Position numbers and translations under genes: made by a program | Assembly: GCF_025465255.1 (NCBI RefSeq) | Contig: NZ_JAODNI010000176.1 | Location: 1 to 42,067 of the forward strand | From: Pseudonocardia sp. | Lineage (GTDB): Bacteria; Actinomycetota; Actinomycetes; Mycobacteriales; Pseudonocardiaceae | Direction of reading: 5' to 3' | Length of the DNA stretch: 42,067 bases | The notes under the pieces: generated by a model | What the model was told of the DNA's origin: nothing | The model's input: only the letters and a program-made list of their open reading frames with translations | Databases searched by the model: none | Part shown: one piece after another, positions 23,899-33,293 of the stretch | Position numbering within the stretch: position 1 is the first letter of the stretch | Layout: each line of letters opens with the position of its first letter

Positions 23899-24822
23899 GT
23901 GCCCGCCCGAACCCGCACCACCATCCCCGCCGCCGTCGCCGCGGCGGCGCTGGCCGCCCTGCTCGCCGGCTGCGGCGCGGGGGGTGACGGCAGCGGCGGG
24001 GGTACCGGCGGTGCCGCCCGGACCAGCGCCGCCGCGATCCCGGCGGCCGCCAAGGACGACGCGCTCGCCGCGATGGTCCCGCAGTCCGTGGCCGCCGACG
24101 GCAAGCTCGTCTTCGGCACGGACGCCTCGTACGCGCCCAACGAGTTCACGGCCCCGGACGGCACCACGATCATCGGGATGGACGTGGACCTGGGCACGGC
24201 CGTCGCGCAGAAGCTCGGCCTGACGCCGGAGTTCCAGAACTCCGCGTTCTCCGGGATCATCCCCGGCATCGAGGGCGGGAAGTACGACGCCGGCATCTCC
24301 TCGTTCACGATCAACCCGGAGCGCGTGCAGACCGTCGACATGGTGAGCTACTACATCGCCGGCACCAGCCTGGCGGTCAAGGCCGGCAACCCGGACGGAA
24401 TCACGCTGGACAACCTGTGCGGCAAGGCCGTCGGCGTCCAGGCGGGCACGGTGCAGGTCGAGGACATCGCGGCGCGCACCAAGGCCTGCACGGACACGGG
24501 CAAGCCGGCGATCCAGGTCACCGAGCTGCAGGCGCAGACCGACGTCACGCTGGCGCTGACCTCGAACCGGATCGTCGCCATGCTCGCGGACTCCCCGGTC
24601 GCGGCGTACGCGGTGACCACCACGCAGGGCGCGGTCGAGGTCGTCGGCGAGCCGTACGCCACCGCGCCCTACGGCGTCGTGCTCAAGAAGGCCCAGGGGG
24701 AGTACCCGAAGGCGGTGCAGGGCGCGATCCAGGCCCTGATCACGGACGGCACCTACAAGGCGATCCTGGACAAGTGGAACGTGGCGAACGGCGCGATCCC
24801 CACGTCCGAGATCTCGAGCTGA
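23899..24822 (+). CDS. Amino-acid ABC transporter substrate-binding lipoprotein
   Basis: 307 aa. Signal peptide with lipobox LLAGC (Cys about 25), so anchored outside. SBP family 3 core: LVFGTDASYAPNEFTAPDGTTIIGMDVDLG, FQNSAFSGIIPGIEGGKYDAGISSFTINPERVQTVDMVSYY, and GVQAGTVQVEDIAART. These match polar or basic amino-acid receptors. The GTG start follows GGAGG. The permease starts four bases after its stop. Exact ligand not predictable. Confidence 0.92.
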   Translation: MPARTRTTIPAAVAAAALAALLAGCGAGGDGSGGGTGGAARTSAAAIPAAAKDDALAAMVPQSVAADGKLVFGTDASYAPNEFTAPDGTTIIGMDVDLGTAVAQKLGLTPEFQNSAFSGIIPGIEGGKYDAGISSFTINPERVQTVDMVSYYIAGTSLAVKAGNPDGITLDNLCGKAVGVQAGTVQVEDIAARTKACTDTGKPAIQVTELQAQTDVTLALTSNRIVAMLADSPVAAYAVTTTQGAVEVVGEPYATAPYGVVLKKAQGEYPKAVQGAIQALITDGTYKAILDKWNVANGAIPTSEISS

Positions 24823-24826
24823 CGTC

Positions 24827-25756
24827 GTGACGACCTCCTCGACGGACCGGGACGTCCGCTCGTCGGAGCCCCTCGACGCGGTCCCGGTCCGGCACCCGGG
24901 GCGGTGGGTGGCGGTCGCCCTGCTGGCGGTGCTCGCCGCCATGTTCGTGCACACCGTCCTGACGAACGACAACTTCCGCTGGAACGTCGTCGGCAGCTAC
25001 CTGTTCTCCGGGCCGGTGCTCAACGGGCTCGGGAACACGCTCGTACTCACGGTGATCTCGATGGTGATCGGCATCGTCGGCGGGATCCTGCTCGCCGTCA
25101 TGCGCCTCTCGCCCAACCCGATCCTGTCCTCGGTGGCCGCGCTCTACATCTGGGTGTTCCGCGGGACCCCGCTGATCGCCCAGCTGCTGTTCTGGAACTT
25201 CCTCTCCGCGCTCTACCCGCGCCTCGCGCTGGGGATCCCGTTCGGTCCGGAGTGGATCTCCTTCGACACGAACCAGCTGATCAACCAGTTCGCGGCCTGC
25301 CTGCTCGGCCTCGGCCTCAACGAGGCCGCCTACATGGCCGAGATCGTGCGCGGCGGCATCCAGTCCGTCGACCACGGGCAGACCGAGGCGGCCGGCGCGC
25401 TGGGGATGTCCCGGGCGCAGACGCTGCGCCGGATCGTGCTCCCGCAGGCGATGCGGGTGATCATCCCGCCGACCGGGAACGAGACGATCTCGATGCTGAA
25501 GACGACCTCGCTCGTCGTCGTCATCGGGTACTTCGAGCTGCTCACCTCGGTCCAGCGGATCTACTCGGTGAACTTCCAGACGATCCCGCTGCTCATCGTC
25601 GCCGCGGCCTGGTACCTGGCACTGACGTCGGTGCTGTCGATCGGCCAGGGGTTCGTGGAGCGGCGCTTCGGACGCGGTCTGCAGACCGGGCCCGCCGGGC
25701 CCCGGTTGTTCCCCCGCACCAATCGATCGACCCGCAACGAGGAGCGCACGGCATGA
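24827..25756 (+). CDS. Amino-acid ABC transporter permease
   Basis: 309 aa. HisM/GlnP-type permease: about five transmembrane helices, the early [22 protein letters not shown] and [16 protein letters not shown], and the EAA loop [37 protein letters not shown] that contacts the ATPase. A membrane-spanning pore subunit; probably works as a homodimer, since there is only one permease gene. The stop overlaps the ATPase start as ATGA. Confidence 0.92.
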   Translation: MTTSSTDRDVRSSEPLDAVPVRHPGRWVAVALLAVLAAMFVHTVLTNDNFRWNVVGSYLFSGPVLNGLGNTLVLTVISMVIGIVGGILLAVMRLSPNPILSSVAALYIWVFRGTPLIAQLLFWNFLSALYPRLALGIPFGPEWISFDTNQLINQFAACLLGLGLNEAAYMAEIVRGGIQSVDHGQTEAAGALGMSRAQTLRRIVLPQAMRVIIPPTGNETISMLKTTSLVVVIGYFELLTSVQRIYSVNFQTIPLLIVAAAWYLALTSVLSIGQGFVERRFGRGLQTGPAGPRLFPRTNRSTRNEERTA

Positions 25757-26514
25757 CCCCGATGGTCGAGGGCATCGGCATCCACAAGAGCTTCGGTGCC
25801 ACGAAGGTGCTCCAGGGCGTGGACTTCGTGGTGCAGCCGGGCGAGGTCGCGTGCGTGGTCGGGCCGTCGGGCTCCGGCAAGTCCACGATGCTGCGCTGCA
25901 TCAACCACCTGGAACGCATCGACTCCGGGCGGCTGCGCGTCGACGGGCACCTCATCGGCTACCGCGAGGCCGGCGGGAAGCTGCACGAGATGCGGGAGTC
26001 CGAGATCGCGCAGCAGCGCCGGGACATCGGGATGGTGTTCCAGCGCTTCAACCTGTTCCCGCACAAGACGGCGCTGGAGAACGTCATGGAGGCGCCGCTC
26101 GTGGTGCGGCGTTCGCCTCGCGGTGCCGCGCGGAAGCAGGCCGAGGAGCTGCTGGACCGGGTGGGTCTCGGGGACCGGATGGGGAACTATCCGGCTCAGC
26201 TGTCCGGCGGGCAGCAGCAGCGTGTGGCGATCGCCCGCGCGCTCGCCATGTCCCCGCGGCTCATGCTGTTCGACGAGCCCACCTCGGCGCTGGACCCGGA
26301 GCTCGTCGGCGAGGTCCTGGACGTCATGCGCGGGCTCGCGAGGGACGGCATGACCATGGTCGTGGTGACGCACGAGATGGGCTTCGCCCGGGAGGTCGGG
26401 GACTCCCTGGTCTTCATGGACGACGGCCGGATCGTCGAGTCCGGCGCCCCGCGCGAGGTCCTGGCCAACCCCCGGGAGGAGCGCACCAAGGCCTTCCTGT
26501 CCAAGGTTCTCTGA
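25753..26514 (+). CDS. Amino-acid ABC transporter ATP-binding protein
   Basis: 253 aa. Walker [11 protein letters not shown]-loop [10 protein letters not shown], signature [16 protein letters not shown], Walker [15 protein letters not shown]-loop VVVTHEMGF. It has the GlnQ/HisP architecture. It drives import through the upstream permease. Coupled by an ATGA overlap and last in the operon; GC-rich inverted repeats at 26554-26596 follow. Confidence 0.93.
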   Translation: MTPMVEGIGIHKSFGATKVLQGVDFVVQPGEVACVVGPSGSGKSTMLRCINHLERIDSGRLRVDGHLIGYREAGGKLHEMRESEIAQQRRDIGMVFQRFNLFPHKTALENVMEAPLVVRRSPRGAARKQAEELLDRVGLGDRMGNYPAQLSGGQQQRVAIARALAMSPRLMLFDEPTSALDPELVGEVLDVMRGLARDGMTMVVVTHEMGFAREVGDSLVFMDDGRIVESGAPREVLANPREERTKAFLSKVL

Positions 26515-26553
26515 CGTTCCACCAGCCGGGCCGCAGCCCCCGCGAGGCGCGCC

Positions 26554-26596
26554 CCGCGACCGCGCGAGTCGCGATGTGGAGCCTCGCGAGTCGCGG
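26554..26596. terminator. Hairpin with duplicated cgcgagtcgcg motif after the ABC operon
   Basis: ccgcgac (26554-26560) pairs with gtcgcgg (26590-26596). Inside, the 11-mer cgcgagtcgcg appears twice as a direct repeat (26563-26573, 26585-26595). It lies 40 bases beyond the ATPase stop and probably helps to end the operon transcript. Confidence 0.45.
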
Positions 26597-26785
26597 CCGG
26601 CGCCCGCGTGCGTCGGGCTCTGAGGCCCTGCTCGGGATCAGGCCGGAAGGCGTTCGGCTCGGGGCAGCATCGTGGCCGGGTCGGGTCGTCCCGCGCGCAG
26701 ACCGGACGAACGACGCCTCTCGTCACATTTGATGATCTCCCACCGCGACTTGTTGCGCGCTGCAACCACGGCCCGATGAAGGGAC

Positions 26786-27280
26786 GTGAACCGCACGTCG
26801 CGCACCGTCGCGCTCTCCGCCCTCGGTCTCTTCGGCCTGCTCGCCGCGGGCTGCGCATCCGAGACCCCCACGCTCGCCGCCGCCCCCGTCACGATCACGG
26901 TGACCGCAGCGCCCGCCCCGACCATGACGATCGCGCCCGTCACGGAACCGGCGGCCGCGGCCCCGACGACGACGCGCCCGCGGACCACCACGACCACCCC
27001 GCGCATGACGACCCGCAGCCCGCGGACCACGGTCGTCGCGCCCGAACCGGTCGTCGCCGCGGCCGCCCCAGCGCCCCGCCGGGCCGTCACGACCACCGCC
27101 AAGCCCGCGCGCTCGTCCGGCTGCGACCCGAACTACAGCGGCTGCGTGCCGATCGACTCCGACGTCGACTGCCAGGGCGGATCCGGCAACGGCCCGTCGT
27201 ACGTGACTGGGCCGGTGCGGGTGACCGGCAACGACATCTACCGGCTGGACGCGGACAAGGACGGGGTCGGCTGCGAGTAG
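26786..27280 (+). CDS. Excalibur-domain lipoprotein
   Basis: 164 aa. Lipoprotein signal (FGLLAAGC, Cys 23), then about 90 residues of Thr/Pro/Ala/Arg-rich low-complexity spacer, then a C-terminal Excalibur domain: CDPNYSGCVPIDSDVDC and the calcium-binding end DADKDGVGCE. Two conserved Cys pairs and the D-x-D-x-D-G loop are intact. Extracellular, wall-proximal; role unknown. GTG start. Short GCGA(G/C)TCGC-bearing hairpins lie on both sides. Confidence 0.85.
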   Translation: MNRTSRTVALSALGLFGLLAAGCASETPTLAAAPVTITVTAAPAPTMTIAPVTEPAAAAPTTTRPRTTTTTPRMTTRSPRTTVVAPEPVVAAAAPAPRRAVTTTAKPARSSGCDPNYSGCVPIDSDVDCQGGSGNGPSYVTGPVRVTGNDIYRLDADKDGVGCE

Positions 27281-27296
27281 GCCGGACGCCCGGAAT

Positions 27297-27331
27297 CCGC
27301 GACTCGGGGACCCGAAACCGCCGACTCGCGG
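27297..27331. terminator. Convergent hairpin after the Excalibur gene
   Basis: ccgcgactcgg (27297-27307) pairs with ccgactcgcgg (27321-27331) with a single central mismatch, 17 bases past the stop and 29 before the opposing stop at 27360. Shares the GCGA(C/G)TCG core with the hairpin at 26554-26596. Confidence 0.6.
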
Positions 27332-27359
27332 GGTGATCTCGAGGGGTGGCGGGTGGGCG

Positions 27360-27938
27360 TCAGCGGGGAGGGCGGCCCATCAGGAAGAACTCCGGGTTGG
27401 GGCGCAGGGCCGTCAGGTGGGCCATCCGGTTCGAGAGGGCGAAGAGCGCGGTGATCGCGCCGACGTCCCAGATCTCGTCCTCGGACAGGCCCGCGACCCG
27501 GGCGTCGTCCAGCTCGGCCTCGGTGAGGGAGGCGGAGTCCGTCGCGATCATCAGGGCGAGGTCCACGATCGCGCGCTCGCGGGGGCTGAGCTCCACGGCG
27601 TAGGGGTTCGTCGCGACCCTGTCCGCGATCTCGGCGTCCTTCGTCCGGACCCGCAGGATCGCCCCGTGGGCGACGACGCAGTACGTGCAGTGGTTCGCCC
27701 CCGACGTCGCGACGACGACCAGCTCGCGCTCCGCCTTGCTCAGTCCGTCGTCCGAGTCCATCAGCGCGTCGTGGTAGTCCAGGAATGCGCGCAGCTCGCG
27801 CGGGCGGCGGGCGAGCGCGCGGAAGACGTTGGGGACGAACCCGGACTTCTCGGCGATCGCACCGATCCTGTTCCGCAGGTCCTCCGGCATGTCCCCCAGC
27901 TCGACATGCCCGAATCGGCTCACCGACTGATCAGTCAT
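27360..27938 (-). CDS. Carboxymuconolactone-decarboxylase-family peroxidase-related protein
   Basis: 192 aa. AhpD-like fold; the thiol motif HCTYCVVAH (C-x-x-C and a following His) sits in the canonical position, after LSKAERELVVVATSGAN. The family acts as disulphide-dependent alkylhydroperoxide reductases or related enzymes. The N-terminal extension with GFVPNVFRALARRPRELRAFLDYHDAL matches the longer peroxidase-related subfamily. Start ATG 27938. It converges on the Excalibur gene and is divergent from the DUF3024 gene. Confidence 0.88.
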   Translation of the reverse strand: MTDQSVSRFGHVELGDMPEDLRNRIGAIAEKSGFVPNVFRALARRPRELRAFLDYHDALMDSDDGLSKAERELVVVATSGANHCTYCVVAHGAILRVRTKDAEIADRVATNPYAVELSPRERAIVDLALMIATDSASLTEAELDDARVAGLSEDEIWDVGAITALFALSNRMAHLTALRPNPEFFLMGRPPR

Positions 27939-28015
27939 TCCCGCGACGTTACCGTCCGATACCGGCTCCGCCAGACCCTTTCGCGGGGCCCGGCGGACCT
28001 GCATGATCTGCGGGC

Positions 28016-28354
28016 ATGGCGATCCCCGAGGACATCCGTGCCCGCGTCGCCGAGTGGTGCACGGGGCAGGTCCCGGACAGCACCAAGGACGAGCGCCGCA
28101 TCGGTTACACGACGGCCGGCGACCATCTGACGATCCTGGACCGGCGCCCGCCGGCGATCCCCGAGCTGGGCGCGGCCTGGACGTCGACGCCCCTGGCGCA
28201 GCTGCGGGCCGACGACCCGAAGCCCGGCCGCTGGACCCTCTACATCGCCGGCCCCGAGGGCGGCCCCCGGTGGGAGCGCCAGGAACCCTCCGGGGACGAC
28301 CCCATCACGCTGCTGGAGCGGATCGAGTCCGCGCTGCGTTCCACCGGGCCCTAG
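28016..28354 (+). CDS. DUF3024-like protein
   Basis: 112 aa, soluble. The layout fits DUF3024: an initial helix (IRARVAEWCTGQVP), then the strand pair RRIGYTTAGDHLTILDRRPPA, and WTSTPLAQLRADDPKPGRWTLYIAG, which ends in the W-T-L-Y element of the family. No enzymatic residue stands out. Its stop overlaps that of the convergent 621-aa gene by four bases. Confidence 0.75.
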   Translation: MAIPEDIRARVAEWCTGQVPDSTKDERRIGYTTAGDHLTILDRRPPAIPELGAAWTSTPLAQLRADDPKPGRWTLYIAGPEGGPRWERQEPSGDDPITLLERIESALRSTGP

Positions 28355-30216
28355 GCCTGTCGTTTCCCGGCCGTCTCGACCCCGGCCCCCTGCGGGGCGC
28401 GCCGCGCCTGCGGCAGGTGCACCACGCGCCCGGACCCCAGCGCCGGGGACCGTCCCCGGACGGCCGGCGCACCCGCCTGCGCGAGCACGCCGAGCAGCGT
28501 GTTCGTCCCGGACCGGCGAGCCCCGGACGCGACGGCCACCAGGCGCGGTGCCGCGCCCGTGACCAGCAGCCGGTTCACCCCGAGCTCGGCGCCGTCGAGC
28601 AGGATCACGACGTCCAGGACGTCCGTACCAGGCAGCGCGGTGATCAGCTCCTCCAGCGGTACCGGCCAGACGAACCCGAACCCGGCGGCGCCGGCGACCG
28701 CGGCCCGCTCCCAGGCGTCCGCCAGACCCGGGCTCGTCTCCCGCAACCCGCCGAGCAGCTCGACGGCCTCGCTCTCGTCCGCGATCTCGCGGCGGGCCGC
28801 GGCGAGCCGGCCCAGTGCCTCGGCGTAGGCCTGCGCGTCCCGCGTCCGCAGCGCCTCGACGACGTCCCGCAGCTCGACCGGGACGCTCCCGCCGGGCAGG
28901 GACTCCGTCAGCGTCCGCGCCGCGTCGTCCAGCCGGGCGGCGGCCTGCGCGGCCGACCCGTGCTGCCCGTAGTCCACGATCGCGCCGGCCACCCGCTCGG
29001 CGGTCTGCAGGTCGGGGACCGAGAGCGGCGACGACGGGTGCAGGAAGAGCACGTCGTGCCGCAACGCGGCGACGGAGCGGGCGGCCGCGGCGACGCGGGT
29101 CAGACCGTCCGCGAGCTGTGCGAGCTCCTCGGCGTCGCGCGGCGCGGGGATGTCCAGCACACGGCAGCCCGCGTCGATCCGGGTCAGCCGCTCGGCCAGC
29201 TCGAGGTGCTCCAGGGCGAGCAGCACGTGCTCGGCCTCGATGGGCTCCACCCCGTCGACGCGGAGCCGCCGCAGCACGGGCGCCACGTCCCGCTGCACGC
29301 CGGCGCGGAAGAGGTTGCGGCTGCGGCCGCCGCTGTGCAGGAAGTCCAGGTAGCGGTGCAGCAGGTCGGCCGCGTCCCGGGGCAGCGGGCCGACGACGCC
29401 GACCCGCGGGGTGTGCAGGGTCCGCTCGGCCGCGACCGTGGCCTGCGCGGTGTCCGCGACCAGCGCGTCGAACTCCTGCCGGTGCCGGTTGTGCACGAGC
29501 TGCGAGAGCACGTCCCGCTCCCAGGCGCGCCCGGGCGCGAGCGCGCCGAGCGTGCGGCCCGCGCAACGCGCGACCGCCGTGACCGCGTCGAGCCGCTCCG
29601 GGTCCAGCTCCTCGAGCAGGCCGTGGACCATCGCGCTGCCGTCGGGGTCCGACGCGCGGTGCGCGGCGCGGCGGCACAGCTCCTCGACCACGTCGAACGT
29701 CGGCATCGCGTCCACCGGGGGCAGCTGCTGCCCCACGCGGGCCCGGCGCTCGGGGGTGGAGGTGACGAGCAGGCGGCGGAGCCGGCGCTGCTCGGCGGGG
29801 GTCTGCGCGGGCAGGTCCTCGACGAGGGGGCCGCCAGCGCGCACCCCCTCCAGGCGGGCGGCGTCCGTGGCGGCGACGGCGACCCGGAACCCGTCCTCGA
29901 CGAGCGTCCCGACGGCCGCGGCCACCTCGGCGGGCGTGAAGTCCTCGAGGACCACCAGGGACTCGGCGCGCACGGCGGAGACGACGGACACCGGATCCTC
30001 GCTCGGCCGGCGCTGCTCCGGCAGCGCCCCGACCGACGCGGCCAGCGCCTCGGCGAGCCGGCGTAGCCCGGCGGGTGCGTCGCCGGCGCCGATCCGGGCC
30101 GTGATCTCCTCGCGGGCGGCGACGGTGGCGTCGTCCGTCCCGGACTCGGCGATCCGGTTCACGAACGTCCCCAGGCCCGCGTCGTCCAGCTCACTCGACA
30201 GTCCGACATCGAGCAT
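28351..30216 (-). CDS. 621-aa protein of unknown function
   Basis: I recognise no domain. The protein is Ala/Leu/Arg/Glu-rich, mostly helical, with no Walker A motif, signal peptide or membrane segment. Segments such as SLVVLEDFTPAEVAAAVGTLVEDGFRVAVAATDA and DVLDVVILLDGAELGVNRLLVTGAAPRLVAVASG look like Rossmann-type strand-helix units from a P-loop helicase that has lost its catalytic motifs; that comparison is weak. The C-terminal 50 residues are basic and Pro/Gly-rich. GGGAGGTGA sits six bases before the ATG at 30216. Single gene, convergent with DUF3024. Confidence 0.75.
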   Translation of the reverse strand: MLDVGLSSELDDAGLGTFVNRIAESGTDDATVAAREEITARIGAGDAPAGLRRLAEALAASVGALPEQRRPSEDPVSVVSAVRAESLVVLEDFTPAEVAAAVGTLVEDGFRVAVAATDAARLEGVRAGGPLVEDLPAQTPAEQRRLRRLLVTSTPERRARVGQQLPPVDAMPTFDVVEELCRRAAHRASDPDGSAMVHGLLEELDPERLDAVTAVARCAGRTLGALAPGRAWERDVLSQLVHNRHRQEFDALVADTAQATVAAERTLHTPRVGVVGPLPRDAADLLHRYLDFLHSGGRSRNLFRAGVQRDVAPVLRRLRVDGVEPIEAEHVLLALEHLELAERLTRIDAGCRVLDIPAPRDAEELAQLADGLTRVAAAARSVAALRHDVLFLHPSSPLSVPDLQTAERVAGAIVDYGQHGSAAQAAARLDDAARTLTESLPGGSVPVELRDVVEALRTRDAQAYAEALGRLAAARREIADESEAVELLGGLRETSPGLADAWERAAVAGAAGFGFVWPVPLEELITALPGTDVLDVVILLDGAELGVNRLLVTGAAPRLVAVASGARRSGTNTLLGVLAQAGAPAVRGRSPALGSGRVVHLPQARRAPQGAGVETAGKRQA

Positions 30217-30534
30217 CCCGGTCACCTCCCACTGCCCCCGCCCGCGCGACGGTCACGGGTTGTATTTCGCCCGTCACGTCATAACGTTCCACCTCGTTCG
30301 GGTACCTCCACAAGCCGATGGCGCTCAGAGGTGACCCTATGCGGCCGTCGGGTGCCCGTCCGGGGATCTTTCTCACCCTTTCGACGTCGGCGAGGCACTA
30401 CACGCACGTTCGTCGTACCGGGCCGGCCGTTCGGAGCGGGGCTCCGGCGCAGGTCGGCGGCCCGTCCCCGCGTAGGCATCACTCTCAGTGAGCGACAGGC
30501 CGGGAGCGGGGAGGCTGCCAGGGCCCACGACGCG

Positions 30535-30574
30535 GGACGGGCCCGCCGCGAGCGAGGCTCGCGACGGGCCGTCC
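30535..30574 (-). terminator. Terminator after pckG
   Basis: A long stem, gacgggccc-type arm (30536 onward) with acgggccgtc (30564-30573) and inner cgcgagc/gctcgcg, closes on a three-base loop (gag). It lies just downstream of the pckG stop on the minus strand. Confidence 0.7.
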
Positions 30575-30591
30575 GCCGTGCTCGGGAGGGA

Positions 30592-32418
30592 TCAGGCGCC
30601 GAGGCGCTGCTTCAGGTTCTCCAGCTCGTCCCGCATCGAGGTGGGCAGGTTGTCACCGACCTTCTCGAACCACTCCTCGATCAGCGGGATCTCCGCCTTC
30701 CACTCCTCGACGTCCACCGCCAGGGCCGCGGCGACGTCCTCCTCGGTGGCGTCCACGCCGTCGAGGTCCATCTGGTCCGGCGTCGGGACGAAACCGACCG
30801 GGGTCTCGACCGCGGCGGCCTTGCCCTCGATCCGCTCAATGATCCACTTCAGGACGCGCGAGTTCTCGCCGAACCCGGGCCACAGGAAGCGGCCGTCCTC
30901 GCCGCGGCGGAACCAGTTGACGTAGAAGATCCGCGGCAGCTTGTTCGCGTCCGCGCCCTTGCCGGTGTCCAGCCAGTGCTGGAAGTACTCGCCGACGTTG
31001 TAGCCGAGGAACGGCAGCATCGCCATCGGGTCACGACGGACCTGGCCGAGGCCGCCGGTGGCCGCGGCGGTCTTCTCCGACGACATCGTGGCGCCCATGA
31101 AGGTGCCGTGCTGCCAGTCCCGGGCCTCCGTGACGAGCGGGACGGTCGTCTTGCGGCGGCCGCCGAAGAGGATCGCCGAGATCGGCACGCCCTTGGGGTC
31201 CTCCCACTCGGGCGCGACGACGGGGCACTGTGCGATCGGCACGGTGTAGCGCGAGTTCGGGTGCGCGGCGTCGGTGCCGGACTCGGGCGTCCAGTCGTTG
31301 CCCTTCCAGTCGATCAGGTGCTGGGGGTCGCCCTCCAGGCCCTCCCACCAGACGTCCCCGTCGTCCGTCAGCGCGACGTTGGTGAAGATCGCGTTGCCGG
31401 CCTCGTTGGTCCGCATCGCGTTCGGGTTGGTCTTCCAGTTGGTGCCCGGCGCGACGCCGAAGAAGCCGAACTCCGGGTTGACCGCGTAGAGCCGGCCGTC
31501 CTCGCCGAACCGCATCCACGCGATGTCGTCACCGACGGTCTCGGCCTTCCAGCCGGGGATGGTCGGCTGCAGCATCGCGAGGTTGGTCTTGCCGCAGGCC
31601 GAGGGGAACGCGGCGGCGACGTAGTACGCCTTGTCCTCCGGGCTGATCAGCTTGAGGATCAGCATGTGCTCGGCGAGCCAGCCCTCGTCGTGCGCGATGT
31701 TCGACGCGATGCGCAGCGCGTAGCACTTCTTGCCCAGCAGGGCGTTGCCGCCGTAGCCGGAGCCGAAGCTCCAGATCTCCCGGGTCTCCGGGAAGTGGGT
31801 GATGTACTTGGTGTCGTTGCAGGGCCAGGGCACGTCCTTCTGGCCCGGCTCGAGCGGCGCGCCGACCGTGTGGATCGCCGGCACGAACCTGTCCCCCGCT
31901 GCCGTGTCGAAGAGCGGCAGGACCGAGGCGCCCATCCGCGTCATGATCTTCATCGACACCACGACGTACTCGGAGTCCGTGATCTCGACGCCGAGTTTCG
32001 AGTCGTCGCCGTCCATCGGACCCATGCAGAACGGGATGACGTACATGGTGCGGCCCTTCATGGCGCCGCGGAACAGGCCGGTGAGGGTCTCCCGCATCTC
32101 GGCGGGGTCGACCCAGTTGTTGGTCGGGCCCGCGCCCTCGGGGGTGGCACTGCAGATGAACGTCCGCTCCTCGACGCGCGCGACGTCGTCGGGATCGGAG
32201 ACCGCCCAGAACGAGTTCGGCTTCTTCTCCTCGTTCAGCTTCCGGAACGTCCCGGCCTCGACGAGGCGGGTCGTCATGCGGTCCCACTCGGCGTCGGACC
32301 CGTCGCACCACACGACGGCGTCCGGCGTGGTCAGTTCGGCGACCTCACGCACCCATGACAGCAGGCGCGCGTTGGTCGTGGGGGCGTCGTCGATCCCTGG
32401 AACGGTCGCTGCGGTCAT
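30592..32418 (-). CDS. pckG: Phosphoenolpyruvate carboxykinase (GTP)
   Basis: 608 aa, normal length for the GTP class. Mobile P-loop [14 protein letters not shown] (about 269-282, reactive Cys near 275), metal/substrate region [17 protein letters not shown]-site motif [14 protein letters not shown], and [26 protein letters not shown] with the guanine-contacting residues. It converts oxaloacetate and GTP to PEP and CO2, the gluconeogenic exit from the TCA cycle. AGGACGAGA precedes the ATG. A 350-base leader with a hairpin at 32472-32500 suggests transcriptional control. Fits with fadE5 and bkd for growth on lipids and branched amino acids. Confidence 0.97.
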   Translation of the reverse strand: MTAATVPGIDDAPTTNARLLSWVREVAELTTPDAVVWCDGSDAEWDRMTTRLVEAGTFRKLNEEKKPNSFWAVSDPDDVARVEERTFICSATPEGAGPTNNWVDPAEMRETLTGLFRGAMKGRTMYVIPFCMGPMDGDDSKLGVEITDSEYVVVSMKIMTRMGASVLPLFDTAAGDRFVPAIHTVGAPLEPGQKDVPWPCNDTKYITHFPETREIWSFGSGYGGNALLGKKCYALRIASNIAHDEGWLAEHMLILKLISPEDKAYYVAAAFPSACGKTNLAMLQPTIPGWKAETVGDDIAWMRFGEDGRLYAVNPEFGFFGVAPGTNWKTNPNAMRTNEAGNAIFTNVALTDDGDVWWEGLEGDPQHLIDWKGNDWTPESGTDAAHPNSRYTVPIAQCPVVAPEWEDPKGVPISAILFGGRRKTTVPLVTEARDWQHGTFMGATMSSEKTAAATGGLGQVRRDPMAMLPFLGYNVGEYFQHWLDTGKGADANKLPRIFYVNWFRRGEDGRFLWPGFGENSRVLKWIIERIEGKAAAVETPVGFVPTPDQMDLDGVDATEEDVAAALAVDVEEWKAEIPLIEEWFEKVGDNLPTSMRDELENLKQRLGA

Positions 32419-32775
32419 TCTCGTCCTGTCTCCTCGCCCGGTCGGCCCCGCCCGTCCGGGAAAACGGCAATCACCCCGCCCGTGTCGTGAGCGGGGGGTG
32501 TAACGGGGAAAGGTGACTACGGAGGTTACCGGCGATGTACCGCGGACCCCACAGGGGAAAACTGTCGGTCGGCTCACAGCACCGATCATGGAATCGATTC
32601 AGAAACGGTCAGAGCGCTGTTGACCACCAGAAATGCCGTCAGGTTGTCCTGCAGTAAGGATCACCACTCCGGGCACGTCACAAGCGCGATCGGCCCGCGT
32701 GGTTCCCGCACATGACGCACATGTGAAATCGACGCCCGAGCTTACGGTTTCAAAATACGGAATGGTGCCTGAAAT
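32419..32775. other. Intergenic region upstream of pckG
   Basis: About 357 bases with no gene. The half nearer pckG holds the leader hairpin (32472-32500) and a GC-balanced stretch suitable for promoters. The other half is AT-richer, with the 8-bp palindrome cacatgtg at 32718-32725 and a direct repeat gcacatg at 32708 and 32717. No known riboswitch fold was recognised. Confidence 0.45.
32472..32500 (-). promoter_or_regulatory. Leader hairpin in the pckG upstream region
   Basis: caccccgc (32472-32479) can pair with gcggggggtg (32491-32500), with a small bulge, 55-85 bases before the pckG ATG. It could be an attenuator, an RNA-stability stem or an operator. No further element supports one over the others. 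Confidence 0.3.
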
Positions 32776-33096
32776 TCACGCAGAAGCGCGGCGGAACCTG
32801 TCGGAACGGTAGCCGGGGGAGATCGTCGCGATCTGGGGGAGCATCAGCGGGAGCCGGTGCGCCGTCACCTGCCAGTAGCGGCACTCGGGGTCGACGGCCC
32901 GCCAGGCGTCGGCGAGCCGCGTCGTCGCGTCGGAGTCCACGACCCGCCGGGGACGCGGGCGCATCGCGCACCGTTCCCGGATCAAGGCGTCGAGGGTGCG
33001 CCACGCGTCGTCCGCGGTCGTGTGCACGCTGACCGTCGCGGGCTCCTCGTCGTCACCCACCACGAGCGTGTACGCGCTCACTGCGTCGTAGGACAC
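32776..33096 (-). CDS. Hypothetical protein, 106 aa
   Basis: It begins MSYDAVSAYTLVVGDDEEPATVSVHTTADDAWRTLDAL, looks like a small alpha/beta domain, then becomes basic (CAMRPRPRRVVDSDATTRL, HRLPLMLPQIATISPGYRSDRFRRASA). No signal or membrane segment. The ribosome site AGGAGG best serves the GTG at 33096; a GTG at 33120 gives 114 aa. No family recognised. Confidence 0.6.
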   Translation of the reverse strand: MSYDAVSAYTLVVGDDEEPATVSVHTTADDAWRTLDALIRERCAMRPRPRRVVDSDATTRLADAWRAVDPECRYWQVTAHRLPLMLPQIATISPGYRSDRFRRASA

Positions 33097-33245
33097 GGCT
33101 GTCACCCTCCTCGCACCCACTCGGGCGGCACACCACGTCGGTGGTGCGGCCTCCCGACACTCAACTGCATGCGGGCCACCGAGGTACGCGGTTCGCCCCG
33201 CGACGCGCCGGGGAGTCGCCGAAGTTCAGCCCTCGGTGCCGTGAA

Positions 33246-33283
33246 CGGCACGTCGGCCCGAAGACCGCCGGGCGGACGTGCCG
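33246..33283 (-). terminator. Terminator after the EstC-like hydrolase gene
   Basis: cggcacgtc (33246-33254) and gacgtgccg (33275-33283) form a perfect nine-base stem, 11 bases past the hydrolase stop, with GC-rich loop. It separates that gene from the 106-aa gene downstream. Confidence 0.6.
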
Positions 33284-33293
33284 CTCGCCCGGA

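Noticed and set aside
32476..32560. Possible riboswitch in the pckG leader
   Set aside because: Only a simple hairpin is visible; no conserved aptamer core could be recognised.
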